From contig OW818698.1 in assembly GCA_942493375.1 (NCBI GenBank), positions 7,440,001 through 7,504,000 of the forward strand: a stretch of DNA of 64,000 nt. The letters are read 5' to 3'. Source of the DNA: G942493375 sp942493375 (GTDB lineage: Bacteria; Armatimonadota; UBA5829). A program made the translations under genes and the position numbers. Numbering within the stretch: position 1 is the first letter of the stretch; each line of letters starts with the position of its first letter. The notes beneath the pieces were generated by a model. It was not told the DNA's origin, searched no databases, and saw only the letters and a list, made by a program, of their open reading frames with translations. Positions 8,980 through 18,180 of the stretch are shown here, in pieces.

Positions 8980-10953
8980 ATGCAAAAACAGACAGTAAAT
9001 CTGGAAAATGGCGTGACTGCAGAACTCTACAGTTGTGAAGTCATAATAGTCGGAAGCGGAGCAGCAGGACTCAACTGCGCAGAACGACTTCACGATGCTG
9101 GAATAACGGATATTGCAATTTTGACGACCCAACTGTACGGTGGGACATCGTGCCGGTCCGGATCAGATAAGCAGACATACTATAAGATGTCCCTGTTCGG
9201 CAATGCATCGGACAATCCCACCGAGATGGCGCACAGCCTCTTTGATGGTGGCGCAATGCACGGTGACCTGGCATATATAGAGAGCGTCCTTTCGCTTCCC
9301 GCGTTTTTCAAACTTGTGGACAATGGTGTCCCGTTTCCACACAATAAATATGGAGCTTATGTAGGTTACAAAACCGATCACGACCCCAGGCAGCGTGCAA
9401 CAAGCGCAGGGCCAAAGACATCATTCTTTATGGCTGAGTGCGCTCTTCGTAAAGTGAAGCAAAAGCAGATACCTATATTTGATCATACAACCGTAGTGCG
9501 TATATCTGTCTCCGAAGAAGACAAGAAACAGGTGTGCGGGGTAGTTGCAATATGCAAAGATACCGCAAAAACTGACAGCATGGGCATTACGTTATTTGCA
9601 GCAGGTGCAGTTGTGCTTGCAACCGGTGGCCCAGGGGAATTGTATTCTGCATCGGTATACCCCGGGGGGCAGGTAAGTCTGCATGGGGTTGCTCTGGAAG
9701 CCGGAGTAAGTCTTGCCAATCTCGGAGAATCTCAGTTTGGAATAACCTCAACTAAATTTAGATGGAACCTGTCTGGTACATATCAGCAGGTCCTGCCATC
9801 TTACTTCAGTCTGGATTCAAATGGGCTCAAACACAATTTCCTGGCAGATTACTACCGAAACACTGCAGAAATGGCTTCAAATATCTTCCTGAAAGGCTAC
9901 CAATGGCCATTCAGCGCTGCAAGATCTGAATCTTTTGGTTCTTCGCTAATCGATATCGCAGTAGATGCAGAGATTCGTGCAGGCCGCACAGTTTATCTGG
10001 ACTTCAACGAGAATCCATCTATGAATGGAGAAGCTCTCGATATTTCTAAGTTGATTCCGGAAGCCAGGCAGTATCTTGTAAAATCAGGTGCTCTTCAATC
10101 AACTCCGTATGAACGTCTGGCATGGATGAATCCGGCAAGCATTGATATATATACTGAAAATCGGATTGATCTCAGAGAGCCTTTGGAGATTGCTGTCTCG
10201 TTTCAACACAACAACGGCGGAATTGATGTTGACTATACGTACCAGACAAGTGTTGAGTCACTATTTGCAATCGGAGAAATCGCTGGTGCACACGGTGTAT
10301 CCAGACCGGGTGGGGCGGCTCTTAACTCAGGCCAAGTGGGTGGTATAAGGGTTGTGCAGTATTTGAAATCCAAAGGGGTTCCTATACTATCGGGGCAGGA
10401 TGAACTGATCAAGGATGCACAATGGGTTTTAGCACAAAGCAGAAAGATGCTTTCTAGAGAGGCGCGGGACCACTTCAGCATAAGGAAAGAAATCCAACAG
10501 AGGATGACTGATGTGGCGGGATTCCTTCGCAACTCAGATAAACTCAGTCTTGCATTCAAGGAAGCTGAAGTCCTGATGGAATCCGCAGATGATATTGGCC
10601 TTTCGTTCCCAGACGTAGTATTTCTGTCGGACGCTTGGGACACCAGGAATCTCGCTATTACACACGCCGCGTTTCTGAAATCCATAGAATACTACATAAA
10701 TAATAGTGGGGGTAGTCGGGGATCATATTTGATTGTGGATAATTCGAATGAAGGCGAGAACACCGCGAAGATTGATTCGGCATCCGGACCGCTTTTATCA
10801 TATAGAAAAGAATCAATTGAACACCGAAAACAGCGGATCAATGTGTCTGGTCAGGATTTAAGCATATGCATCGATGACGTCAGGCCTATACCAGAGGATA
10901 AGAGCTGGTATGAGACTACCTGGGCTGAATATCGGGATGGAAAGCTCTTTTGA
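8980..10953 (+). CDS. FAD-dependent oxidoreductase, fumarate reductase/succinate dehydrogenase flavoprotein-like
   Basis: 657 aa. The dinucleotide motif IIVGSGAAGLNCAE is near residue 25, then a GGTSCRSGSDKQ loop, ATGGPGELY near 212 and a C-terminal FAD motif IGEIAGAHG with RPGGAALNSGQVGG near residue 430. This is the architecture of fumarate reductase/L-aspartate oxidase flavoproteins. No iron-sulfur or membrane-anchor subunit is adjacent, so it is likely a soluble reductase working with the DHOD-like and SDR partners. GAGGAAA precedes the start closely. A foldback repeat begins 24 bases after the stop. Confidence 0.8.
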   Translation: MQKQTVNLENGVTAELYSCEVIIVGSGAAGLNCAERLHDAGITDIAILTTQLYGGTSCRSGSDKQTYYKMSLFGNASDNPTEMAHSLFDGGAMHGDLAYIESVLSLPAFFKLVDNGVPFPHNKYGAYVGYKTDHDPRQRATSAGPKTSFFMAECALRKVKQKQIPIFDHTTVVRISVSEEDKKQVCGVVAICKDTAKTDSMGITLFAAGAVVLATGGPGELYSASVYPGGQVSLHGVALEAGVSLANLGESQFGITSTKFRWNLSGTYQQVLPSYFSLDSNGLKHNFLADYYRNTAEMASNIFLKGYQWPFSAARSESFGSSLIDIAVDAEIRAGRTVYLDFNENPSMNGEALDISKLIPEARQYLVKSGALQSTPYERLAWMNPASIDIYTENRIDLREPLEIAVSFQHNNGGIDVDYTYQTSVESLFAIGEIAGAHGVSRPGGAALNSGQVGGIRVVQYLKSKGVPILSGQDELIKDAQWVLAQSRKMLSREARDHFSIRKEIQQRMTDVAGFLRNSDKLSLAFKEAEVLMESADDIGLSFPDVVFLSDAWDTRNLAITHAAFLKSIEYYINNSGGSRGSYLIVDNSNEGENTAKIDSASGPLLSYRKESIEHRKQRINVSGQDLSICIDDVRPIPEDKSWYETTWAEYRDGKLF

Positions 10954-10977
10954 CTTCTTGTCATTCTGACCTCCTCT

Positions 10978-11064
10978 TGTCATTCTGAACGCAGTGAAGA
11001 ATCTCGGTCTAGATCGAGTGTTTGTCTGAAAAGCAGATTCTTCACTGCGTTCAGAATGACAAAA
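10978..11064. repeat. Foldback repeat family 1, copy 1
   Basis: Inverted repeat whose arms begin TTGTCATTCTGAACGCAG and end in the complement, enclosing a non-palindromic middle. A partial extra left end (TTGTCATTCTGAC) sits just outside at 10958-10970. It lies 24 bases after the flavoprotein stop. Related copies are at 36139, 37316 and 40959. Reading through such elements gives the widespread spurious peptides with HSERSEES or CHPE-CNEGS type motifs. Confidence 0.9.
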
Positions 11065-11160
11065 CTGCACTTACATATGCCATTAATCTCATTCCCCCCT
11101 ATATACTTCAACCTTAAATCCATTATATAATGAAGCACTAATTCAAATTGAGGTATTCTA

Positions 11161-12765
11161 ATGGCTAACAACGTCCCGTCCTGGCTGCGCCAGTCCATAT
11201 TCTATGAAATCTACCCCCAGAGTTTTAATGATACCAACAGCGACGGTATCGGTGACCTGCAGGGGATTATTGAAAAACTCGACTATGTGAAGTATCTAGG
11301 TTGCAACGCTATCTGGATGAACCCCTGTTTTGTATCTCCTTTCTGCGATGCTGGTTATGATGTCGCTGATTATTATAAAGTGGCTCCTCGTTATGGTACC
11401 AATGAAGACGCTAAGATACTCTTCGAAGAAGCGCATGCACGCGGAATTAGAGTCTGTTTTGATCTCGTTGCGGGGCATACCTCCACTGAGAACGAGTGGT
11501 TTGTGGAGTCAGCAAAACCGACACCCAATAAATATTCCAACTGGTATATATGGACTGATTCTATATGGACACAGCCGCTTGGTCGGGCATTTGTTGCTGG
11601 ATATGGCGAACGAGATGCATGCTATGTGACTAATTTCTTCCACATGCAGCCTGCATTGAACTACGGTTTCGCCAATCCTGATCCGGATCAACCCTGGCAA
11701 CTTTCTACAGATCATCCCGATGTAGTTGCCGTCCGTGAAGAGATGAAGAACGTGATGCGGTTCTGGTTGGATATGGGGCTGGACGGATTCAGGGTCGATA
11801 TGGCCAGTTCACTGGTCAAAGGCGACACAGATTTGAAAAAGACTGGAGAGTTCTGGAAAGACGTCCGCAATATGTATGATGCGGAATATCCGGATGCAGC
11901 CCTTATAGCCGAGTGGTCGAGTCCGTCAGATTCCATTCCTGCAGGCTTCCATGTTGATTTCCTGCTGCATTGCACTCCTGAATACTATGCATTGTTCCGC
12001 AGAGAACTTAAGCACCTGCCTATACCAGAGACTCCAAATATGCACAGCTATTTCAAACGTGAAGGCAAGGGTGATATCGTACAGTTCCTCGATGTCTACA
12101 ACAAAATGTACCAGGACACAAAAGAGCTGGGGTATGTCTCCATCATAAGTGGTAACCACGATCTTTCACGTATTGCTATGGACCGAGATGCTGAAGAGCT
12201 GAAAGTGGCGTTTGCATTCATCCTGACCATGCCAGGCGTTCCATTCATATATATGGGTGATGAAATCGGCACCGACTATATGCAGGGATTAGTCTCCAAA
12301 GAAGGCGGATACGGACGCACTGGAAGCCGTACTCCTATGCAGTGGAAAAAAGGCCCCAACGCTGGCTTCTCTACAGCTCCAAAAGAAAAACTCTACCTGC
12401 CAGTCAATGAAGATGGACCTGATGTTGAGTCACAGATAGGTGATGAGAACTCATTGCTGGAAACAATCCGCAAATTTAACAACCTGAGACACACTCACCC
12501 GGCACTCGGAGCAGATGGAGACTTCGCAGTGGTCTATGCAGAAAAAGACGCATACCCATTCGTCTATAGCAGGACACTGGGAGATGAAGTAGTTCTCGTT
12601 GCAGTGAATCCATCTGACCGCTACGTTGATGTTGATATAGAAGCAATAGCTGGCAGAACAGATTCCGAGTCACTTATGTCGAGTGGAGCTTGCCTGACCA
12701 AACAGACAAATACGATTAATCTGAAGATGGATGGGGTAAGTTTTGGGATTTACAAGCTGGTTTAG
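11161..12765 (+). CDS. Glycoside hydrolase family 13 (alpha-glucosidase/trehalose-synthase-like)
   Basis: 534 aa cytoplasmic GH13 enzyme without a signal peptide. It opens with SWLRQSIFYEIYPQSF and DSNGDGIGDLQG-type calcium/loop sequence, typical of oligo-1,6-glucosidases and trehalose synthases. The catalytic residues are all visible: nucleophile Asp in GFRVDMASS near residue 213, acid/base Glu in LIAEWSS near 250 and the third acid in SGNHDLSR near 332. A beta-sandwich C-domain follows from about 450. The exact specificity (isomaltose, sucrose, trehalose) is not decidable by eye. A TATAAT at 11126-11131 could be its -10 element, but no good -35 is seen. Confidence 0.88.
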   Translation: MANNVPSWLRQSIFYEIYPQSFNDTNSDGIGDLQGIIEKLDYVKYLGCNAIWMNPCFVSPFCDAGYDVADYYKVAPRYGTNEDAKILFEEAHARGIRVCFDLVAGHTSTENEWFVESAKPTPNKYSNWYIWTDSIWTQPLGRAFVAGYGERDACYVTNFFHMQPALNYGFANPDPDQPWQLSTDHPDVVAVREEMKNVMRFWLDMGLDGFRVDMASSLVKGDTDLKKTGEFWKDVRNMYDAEYPDAALIAEWSSPSDSIPAGFHVDFLLHCTPEYYALFRRELKHLPIPETPNMHSYFKREGKGDIVQFLDVYNKMYQDTKELGYVSIISGNHDLSRIAMDRDAEELKVAFAFILTMPGVPFIYMGDEIGTDYMQGLVSKEGGYGRTGSRTPMQWKKGPNAGFSTAPKEKLYLPVNEDGPDVESQIGDENSLLETIRKFNNLRHTHPALGADGDFAVVYAEKDAYPFVYSRTLGDEVVLVAVNPSDRYVDVDIEAIAGRTDSESLMSSGACLTKQTNTINLKMDGVSFGIYKLV

Positions 12766-12804
12766 AACTAGTGGGATTTATAAGATTTGATTGGGTTATC
12801 TTGA

Positions 12805-12967
12805 TCTAGAAAGACCAATATGACAAATAGGACTTATAGGACCTAAACCACGCGCAGGTAACAGTGTCTTATGTGTCTTATTAGTCCTATTGGTCCCTAA
12901 GTTCTATAATAATCCTGGAATACCATTAGGCCAATAAGACCCAAACCAGGTGCTAAAAACAAAATCT
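12805..12967. repeat. 9-nt-period palindromic repeat array, block A
   Basis: Begins with the boundary motif TCTAGAAAGACC, then degenerate 9-nt direct repeats on one arm, a core with CAGGTAACAGTGTC, and complementary 9-nt repeats on the other arm (GTCTTATTAGTCCTATTGG). A second partial left arm with ACCCAAACCAGG follows. It fills the gap between the GH13 gene and the four-helix-bundle gene. Confidence 0.85.
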
Positions 12968-12987
12968 AAAAGCCAAGGAGAATTGTC

Positions 12988-13563
12988 ATGACGGGTGGTT
13001 TTATCCCACCGCATGGTGGTTATCGTAGTTTGCTTTCGTATCGGAAATCAGAGATTGTATATGATGCAACGGTTGTGTTTTGTAATAGGTTCCTAAAAAA
13101 AAGTGACCGGACTTTTGATCAAATGGTTCAGGCAGCACGTTCAGGTAAACAAAACATTGCGGAAGGCAGCCTGGCTTCCGGGACATCTAAAGAAACGGAA
13201 ATCAAACTAACTAATGTAGCGCGTGCAAGTCTTGAGGAGTTGCGTTTAGACTACGAAGATTACTTGCGCACTAATGGACTGGAATTGTGGAATAGCAACT
13301 CGCAAAAAGCTATCTTTGTCAGGGAATTAGGTGCAAATGGGAATGATGCATACGAAACATATAAAATGTATGTAGAAACAAGAACAGCAGGCGTGGTGGC
13401 AAATATTGTAATATGCTTGATATGTCAGGCTACGTTCTTGCTAGACCGGCAAATAAAGTCTCTGGAAACATCTTTTATAACAAATGGTGGTATAAAAGAG
13501 CAAATGACCGCAGCCAGAAGACAAGAACGTAATAATCAGAGAAAGGCTAGAAAGCAAGAATAA
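12988..13563 (+). CDS. Four-helix-bundle suffix-domain protein (S23/IVS-like family)
   Basis: 191 aa, predicted mostly helical and strongly charged. The block YRSLLSYRKSEIVYDATVVF, then RTFDQMVQAARSGKQNI, EGSLASGTSKETE and VARASLEELRLDY matches the four-helix-bundle proteins first known from 23S rRNA intervening sequences; the diversity-generating retroelement protein Avd has the same fold. The C-terminal half is the 'suffix' domain found on a subset of these proteins. Family members are thought to bind nucleic acid, but the role is not established. The start has AAGGAG seven bases upstream. The gene is flanked on both sides by the 9-nt-period palindromic arrays, and no reverse transcriptase or rRNA is present nearby. 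Confidence 0.85.
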   Translation: MTGGFIPPHGGYRSLLSYRKSEIVYDATVVFCNRFLKKSDRTFDQMVQAARSGKQNIAEGSLASGTSKETEIKLTNVARASLEELRLDYEDYLRTNGLELWNSNSQKAIFVRELGANGNDAYETYKMYVETRTAGVVANIVICLICQATFLLDRQIKSLETSFITNGGIKEQMTAARRQERNNQRKARKQE

Positions 13564-13565
13564 AC

Positions 13566-13700
13566 AGAGCTGGATACAGTGTCTAATAAGACCCAAAACA
13601 GCTTCCAGTTACAGTGTCCTATTTGTCCTATAAGTCCTATTCAGATATAGAAAGACCCATAGGACTAAAATGAGCATTCAAATCTAAAAACCAAGAAAGT
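13566..13700. repeat. 9-nt-period palindromic repeat array, block B
   Basis: Starts three bases after the four-helix-bundle gene. It contains two cores (CTGGATACAGTGTCTAAT and CCAGTTACAGTGTCCTAT), an arm of 9-nt repeats (GTCCTATAAGTCCTATTC) and the boundary motif TATAGAAAGACC near 13646. Confidence 0.85.
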
Positions 13701-13714
13701 AGACTAAACCAATC

Positions 13715-14803
13715 ATGCAGTACAGACCTCTCGGAAAAACGGGTTTACAAGTATCAGCTTTAGCACTGGGGTGTATGCGGTTGCCGGAGAATGATCCGGA
13801 ACTATCTGCACAGGTAGTGGATTCGGCTATTGCTGCCGGAGTTAATTACTTCGAGACTACACGCGGATATATCAACGGCAGGTGCCAGCATTTGGTAGGG
13901 CCTGGCCTCAAAGGTCGCAGCAGGGGCTTGATTGTTTCTGGAAAGGCATTTGTAGGTCCGGAGACAACCGAGGAGAGTTACCGGAAGGAAATCGATCTTC
14001 AGATGCAGATCCTTGGAGTTGATTATCTGGAGTTCTTCCAGGTAGGCTGGATGGCACTGGACAGGTTAGAGTGTCTGACAAAGGGTGGGGCACTCGATGC
14101 TCTGAACAAAGCCCGCAGCGAAGGCATTATTGGTCACATCGGTTTTACCGGTCACGACACGGCAGATAATTTCACGAAACTTGTAGAAACAGGGATCTTT
14201 GATACTCTTACGATTCCATACAGCCTCGTTGACCGAACCTATGCGTCAACAATCAAGCGTGCGGGTGAACTTGGTGTGGGTGTTGTAGCTATGTGCCCGG
14301 TTGGTGGAGGAGTTCTATCCAGTCCAAGCCCGCAGTTGCAGGAATTAATCGCTGGTGGCGCAAAGACAACGGCCGGTGCAGCACTGCAATTTGTCCTCGG
14401 TAATCCTGATGTCAGTTGTGCTTGTTCTGGTATGAATACTCTGGAAATGCTGGAAGAGAATGTTGCTACTGTAGATGCATTCAAAGGTCTGACAGAAGAA
14501 GATCGACTTCGAATGGAGAGCATTCTTGATGAGTTCCAGAACCTTGGCAAGCAATTCTGCACAGCCTGCAGATATTGCATGGACTGCCCTCAAGGTGTGG
14601 ACATTCCGGCAAACTTCCATCTAATGAATATGGCAAGGATCTACGGATTAACGGAATGGGCCCGTAATCAATACGCCAAAATGGACCCACCCAAGAAAGC
14701 CGATGCTTGCATACGCTGTGGGGTATGTGAACCCAAATGCCCCAACAACCTGCCAATAATGGACCAATTAGCAGACGTAGTTAACAAGCTGCACGGGAAC
14801 TAG
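13715..14803 (+). CDS. Aldo/keto reductase with C-terminal ferredoxin domain
   Basis: 362 aa. An N-terminal aldo/keto reductase TIM barrel (MQYRPLGKTGLQVSALALG start) is fused to a C-terminal 4Fe-4S ferredoxin region with CTACRYCMDCP near residue 284 and CIRCGVCEPKCP near 331. This two-domain arrangement is a known family in anaerobes and couples carbonyl reduction to ferredoxin-type electron flow; substrates are mostly unknown. The catalytic Tyr of classical reductases appears changed in the ETTRGYIN region near residue 50. The ribosome binding site is weak. Repeat arrays lie directly before and after it. Confidence 0.88.
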   Translation: MQYRPLGKTGLQVSALALGCMRLPENDPELSAQVVDSAIAAGVNYFETTRGYINGRCQHLVGPGLKGRSRGLIVSGKAFVGPETTEESYRKEIDLQMQILGVDYLEFFQVGWMALDRLECLTKGGALDALNKARSEGIIGHIGFTGHDTADNFTKLVETGIFDTLTIPYSLVDRTYASTIKRAGELGVGVVAMCPVGGGVLSSPSPQLQELIAGGAKTTAGAALQFVLGNPDVSCACSGMNTLEMLEENVATVDAFKGLTEEDRLRMESILDEFQNLGKQFCTACRYCMDCPQGVDIPANFHLMNMARIYGLTEWARNQYAKMDPPKKADACIRCGVCEPKCPNNLPIMDQLADVVNKLHGN

Positions 14804-15060
14804 CCTCTGGAAACAGTGTCCTATAGGACCCAAACCAGGCGCTGGAGTCAGTGTCCTATTTGTCTTATTAGTCCTATAGGTCTTATCTAGATCTAGAATG
14901 ACCAATAGGACTAATAGGACTAATAAGACCTAAACCAGACGCTGGAAACAGTGTCCTATAGGACCTAAACCAGCTTCTGGAAATAGTGTCCTATAAGTCT
15001 TATTAGTCCTATAGGTCCTATCCAGTTCTAGAAAGACTATTAAGACTCTAGAAAGACTAT
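14804..15060. repeat. 9-nt-period palindromic repeat array, block C
   Basis: The largest array. Four cores of the form CTGGAAACAGTGTCCTAT (near 14807, 14843, 14942, 14977) sit between arms of 9-nt repeats. The clearest left arm is 14900-14930 (GACCAATAG, GACTAATAG, GACTAATAA, GACC) and the complementary right arms are 14853-14889 and 14988-15024. Boundary motifs TCTAGAAAGACT occur near 15027 and 15046. The block starts directly after the aldo/keto reductase stop and ends shortly before the ribosome binding site of the MFS-HEAT gene. Confidence 0.9.
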
Positions 15061-15086
15061 CAAGATCAAAGAAAGGAGGTGGCGCG

Positions 15087-17342
15087 TTGCAGGCTACTAC
15101 ACCAACATATACCGAGAAAATCCGCACTCTGCCATGGTCATATCTGTCTAATGCTGCAAACAATGTGTTCGCTTTCCTCACAGTATTTGGCACTGTTTTT
15201 ATCATCTTTCTAGACAAACTGGGATTACCCAAGGGACAAATTGGTTTCATCCTCTCACTCTTTCCTTTCTGTGGAATCATTGCACTATTCGCTACACCTG
15301 CAATTGCCAGATTTGGACTCAAGCGCACTTTTGTTCTTATGTGGGGCACACGCAAAGTAGTCACTGCATTTCTGCTGTTTACCCCATGGGTGTTATCAAG
15401 ATATGGCAGCGGAGCTGGGTTTATATATGTAGCTATTGTTATCCTGCTGTTTGCTATCTGCCGGGCAATTGGCGAGACTGCTTTTTATCCGTGGATGCAG
15501 GAAGCAATTCCGGATAATATTAGAGGACGATTCAATTCTATAAATGCCACCGTTGGTAATATTGCTGCACTTGCTTCTGTTGGAATAGCTGGCCTGGTCA
15601 TCGGAAAGCACACTGGTCTGAGTGCCTTCATGACGCTCATTGGCGTTGGTGTAGTCTTTGGGTTTATATCCGTATGGGCAGCAACTCGTATTCCAGGAGG
15701 GGCACCGGTTAAGTCCGATCCAGACAGAATGAACCACTTTCAAGGGATGATAGAAGCTGCTTCAGACAAAAACTTCAGGTTTTTCCTGGTTGGACTCGCA
15801 CTACTTACTTTCTCAACTGGAGTTGCAGGGTTCATCCCACTTTACCTTACACACGAGGTAGGTATTTCATCATCAAAAGTAGTTTTGCTATCCATTGCTG
15901 CTTCTATCGGAGCAATGGCTGGATATCTTTGGGGCTGGGCGTCCGACAGGTATGGTGGAAAACCGGTACTGCTGCTGTGTCTCGGTATAAGTGCGCTGTT
16001 TCCATTGCTGTATATGATGATCCCCAGGCATAGCGGATACAGTATCTCGATTGCGATTCTTGTTATGTTTGGTGGCGGTATTTTTGGAGCTGGAGTTCAG
16101 ACAGCAACTCAACAAATAATGTACGTGAACCTTGTCCCTCCAGAGAAAAACACCAGATATATGGCTCTGTATTATGCCTGGATGGGATTAATAGGAGGTT
16201 TAAGCCCGATCTTTGCCGGCTATCTGCTTGAACAAACTAAAAACATGAGTGGACGTTTTGGTATATTTGCCATCGACTCATTCACTCCCTTACTTCTGCT
16301 CAGCGTGCTGGCTAATATTGCAGGTCTGCTGTTTATGCATCGGATTAGAGTTAAGGGTGATATCTCAGCAGGCAGGCTGGCAGGCATGTTTGTAAGGGGT
16401 AATCCACTGGCTGCGGCTGAATCTATTGTCAGGCACATGCTTGCAAAGGATGAACACGCCAGGGTTGCCAATACTGAGCGTATGGGTGTTACCGGAAGCC
16501 CTTTTCCTACCGATGAACTCCTGGAATCGCTGACAGATCCGAGTTTCAATGTCCGTTATGAAGCTATTATCTCAATCGCCCGGACGAATATGGACCCGAA
16601 GCTGACCGATGCACTAATTGGCACAATGCATCATGATGATCCTTGTATAGCCACGGCAGCAGCCTGGGCTTTGGGCAAAATAGGCGACAAAAGTGCAATC
16701 CCGAACCTGCGTGAGACTCTGAACTCCGGTTATCCTCTTATAAGAGCCGTAAGCGCACGTTCGCTTGCTACAATGGGGGACCAGGAATCTGTACCTTTGA
16801 TCGCTGAGTCATTCCACAGAGAGCAGGATGTTACATTGAAGACAGCGTATGCTTCTTCACTTGGAACTCTGCAGGTAACCTCAGAGACTCCGCAGATATT
16901 GGAGCTTCTGAGTATATTAGAAAGAGAACTGGAACGAAGGGAGCTTGCTTCAAGTCTCGCCAGGATGATGGGAAGTGACCGGTATTTTGTGCATCTGCTT
17001 CGTGAAGTAGCTAACGAACCCGGAAGCGCACTTTCACAGGAAGTATCCGTTTTGATTTCCAGGTTCAAGAGGCTAGGTTGGTTCGATGGTCCTTTACTGG
17101 AGACGTCAGGCCAATGTGTTGAAGCTCTTGCCCAGAACAATATTGTCCTGGGGGCTGATTTGATTGCGAGAATATCTATACTGACTCTGGATCAGATCAA
17201 CAATCCTGACCCATATCTGACAATGATCATAAAGGAATGTGCCAGCCAACTGGAAACAATAAACCCACCGCGAATGGAGTATTTGCTGCTGGCACTGCAG
17301 GCTCTGGACAATATCGCCATATCATCTAAGAGTTCAAAGTAA
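15087..17342 (+). CDS. MFS transporter fused to a C-terminal HEAT-repeat domain
   Basis: 751 aa. Residues 1-430 form a 12-helix major facilitator with an internal SDRYGGKPVL loop typical of the family. From about residue 450 the protein becomes soluble and carries HEAT-like repeats (LLESLTDPSFNVRYEAI, then ALIGTMHHDDPCIATAAAWALGKIG, then NLRETLNSGYPLIRAVSARSLATMG). HEAT repeats form protein-binding solenoids, so the transporter may recruit a cytoplasmic partner. The start is TTG at 15087, chosen because a strong AAAGGAGGTGG lies just upstream. The substrate is unknown. Confidence 0.85.
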   Translation: MQATTPTYTEKIRTLPWSYLSNAANNVFAFLTVFGTVFIIFLDKLGLPKGQIGFILSLFPFCGIIALFATPAIARFGLKRTFVLMWGTRKVVTAFLLFTPWVLSRYGSGAGFIYVAIVILLFAICRAIGETAFYPWMQEAIPDNIRGRFNSINATVGNIAALASVGIAGLVIGKHTGLSAFMTLIGVGVVFGFISVWAATRIPGGAPVKSDPDRMNHFQGMIEAASDKNFRFFLVGLALLTFSTGVAGFIPLYLTHEVGISSSKVVLLSIAASIGAMAGYLWGWASDRYGGKPVLLLCLGISALFPLLYMMIPRHSGYSISIAILVMFGGGIFGAGVQTATQQIMYVNLVPPEKNTRYMALYYAWMGLIGGLSPIFAGYLLEQTKNMSGRFGIFAIDSFTPLLLLSVLANIAGLLFMHRIRVKGDISAGRLAGMFVRGNPLAAAESIVRHMLAKDEHARVANTERMGVTGSPFPTDELLESLTDPSFNVRYEAIISIARTNMDPKLTDALIGTMHHDDPCIATAAAWALGKIGDKSAIPNLRETLNSGYPLIRAVSARSLATMGDQESVPLIAESFHREQDVTLKTAYASSLGTLQVTSETPQILELLSILERELERRELASSLARMMGSDRYFVHLLREVANEPGSALSQEVSVLISRFKRLGWFDGPLLETSGQCVEALAQNNIVLGADLIARISILTLDQINNPDPYLTMIIKECASQLETINPPRMEYLLLALQALDNIAISSKSSK

Positions 17343-17373
17343 TCCATTCCTGTTGAGATATGATGATCAAGAT

Positions 17374-18180
17374 TTATACCAGCAGATAATAGTATCCAGC
17401 TTTTTCCTGTATCTCAACATGCATAGAGAATAGCTCTGATAACAGGTCCTTGTCCATCATTTCACCTTTAGATCCGTCTGCAAAGACTTTGCCTTCCTTG
17501 ATCATTATTATGCGGTCGGTCTCCGGTATGATGTTATGCAAATGGTGAGTTACCATAATGATACTCCTACCCGTATGGGTAATCTTGCTCAAAGACTTCA
17601 AGAATTTACGGGAAGCATAAGGGTCCAGGGAACTGGTGGGTTCATCTAAAATTAGAGCTTTTGGATTATGCACCAAAGCACGGGCTATCAGCATCCTTCG
17701 AGCCTGGCCTGTGGACATATCAGTCATATATCTATCCCCCAGGCTGGCAATCTCCAAGAGTTCCAAGACTTCCTCTACAGCCAGCCTCATGTCATTAGTA
17801 ACATACTGGTGGGGGTATATGCCAATACTGCTGAAATAGCCCGACAACACCATTTCGCGCCCGGTTATCCGCCTGTCACACATCTGCTGTAAATCACTTG
17901 AAACTATCCCAAGCATAGACCGCAGACAATGAACATCCCATACAGTTTCCCCTAGTATCTTAACCGAAGATCCATTGGAATCCAGTTGAGGATAGCAGTC
18001 TCGAGTGATAGTCTTTATAAGAGTGGATTTACCTGATCCATTGGGTCCAATAATAGCCACATTTTCATCTGAAGTGACACTCAATGAAACATTCTGCAGA
18101 GCATACGTTGAACCACGTCTGATTGTAACGTTATCAAATTCCAACAATAGCGGGGTTGAATTATTTATTGTATCCAGCAT
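17374..18180 (-). CDS. ABC transporter ATP-binding protein (ModF/iron-siderophore-like ATPase)
   Basis: 268 aa. Walker A GPNGSGKST is near residue 41, the signature is a reduced DMSTGQARRM instead of LSGGQ, and Walker B is ALILDEPTS with a following THHLHNI switch His. The closest resemblance by pattern is to ModF-like or iron-uptake type ATPases. No permease or binding protein gene is adjacent, so its partner is elsewhere or it acts without one. The ATG at 18180 has AGAGG eight bases upstream and is preferred to longer in-frame starts. It converges on the MFS-HEAT gene. Confidence 0.85.
   Translation of the reverse strand: MLDTINNSTPLLLEFDNVTIRRGSTYALQNVSLSVTSDENVAIIGPNGSGKSTLIKTITRDCYPQLDSNGSSVKILGETVWDVHCLRSMLGIVSSDLQQMCDRRITGREMVLSGYFSSIGIYPHQYVTNDMRLAVEEVLELLEIASLGDRYMTDMSTGQARRMLIARALVHNPKALILDEPTSSLDPYASRKFLKSLSKITHTGRSIIMVTHHLHNIIPETDRIIMIKEGKVFADGSKGEMMDKDLLSELFSMHVEIQEKAGYYYLLV

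Noticed and set aside
10858..11070. Open frame on the minus strand reading HSERSEES and FFTAFRMT
   Set aside because: It is a read-through of foldback family 1, a well-known source of spurious annotated proteins, and it has no ribosome binding site.
12988..13563. Diversity-generating retroelement (Avd)
   Set aside because: The protein fold is related, but no reverse transcriptase, template repeat or variable repeat is seen.
12805..15060. CRISPR array
   Set aside because: Repeat period is 9 nt with palindromic cores and no regular unique spacers; no cas genes are present.
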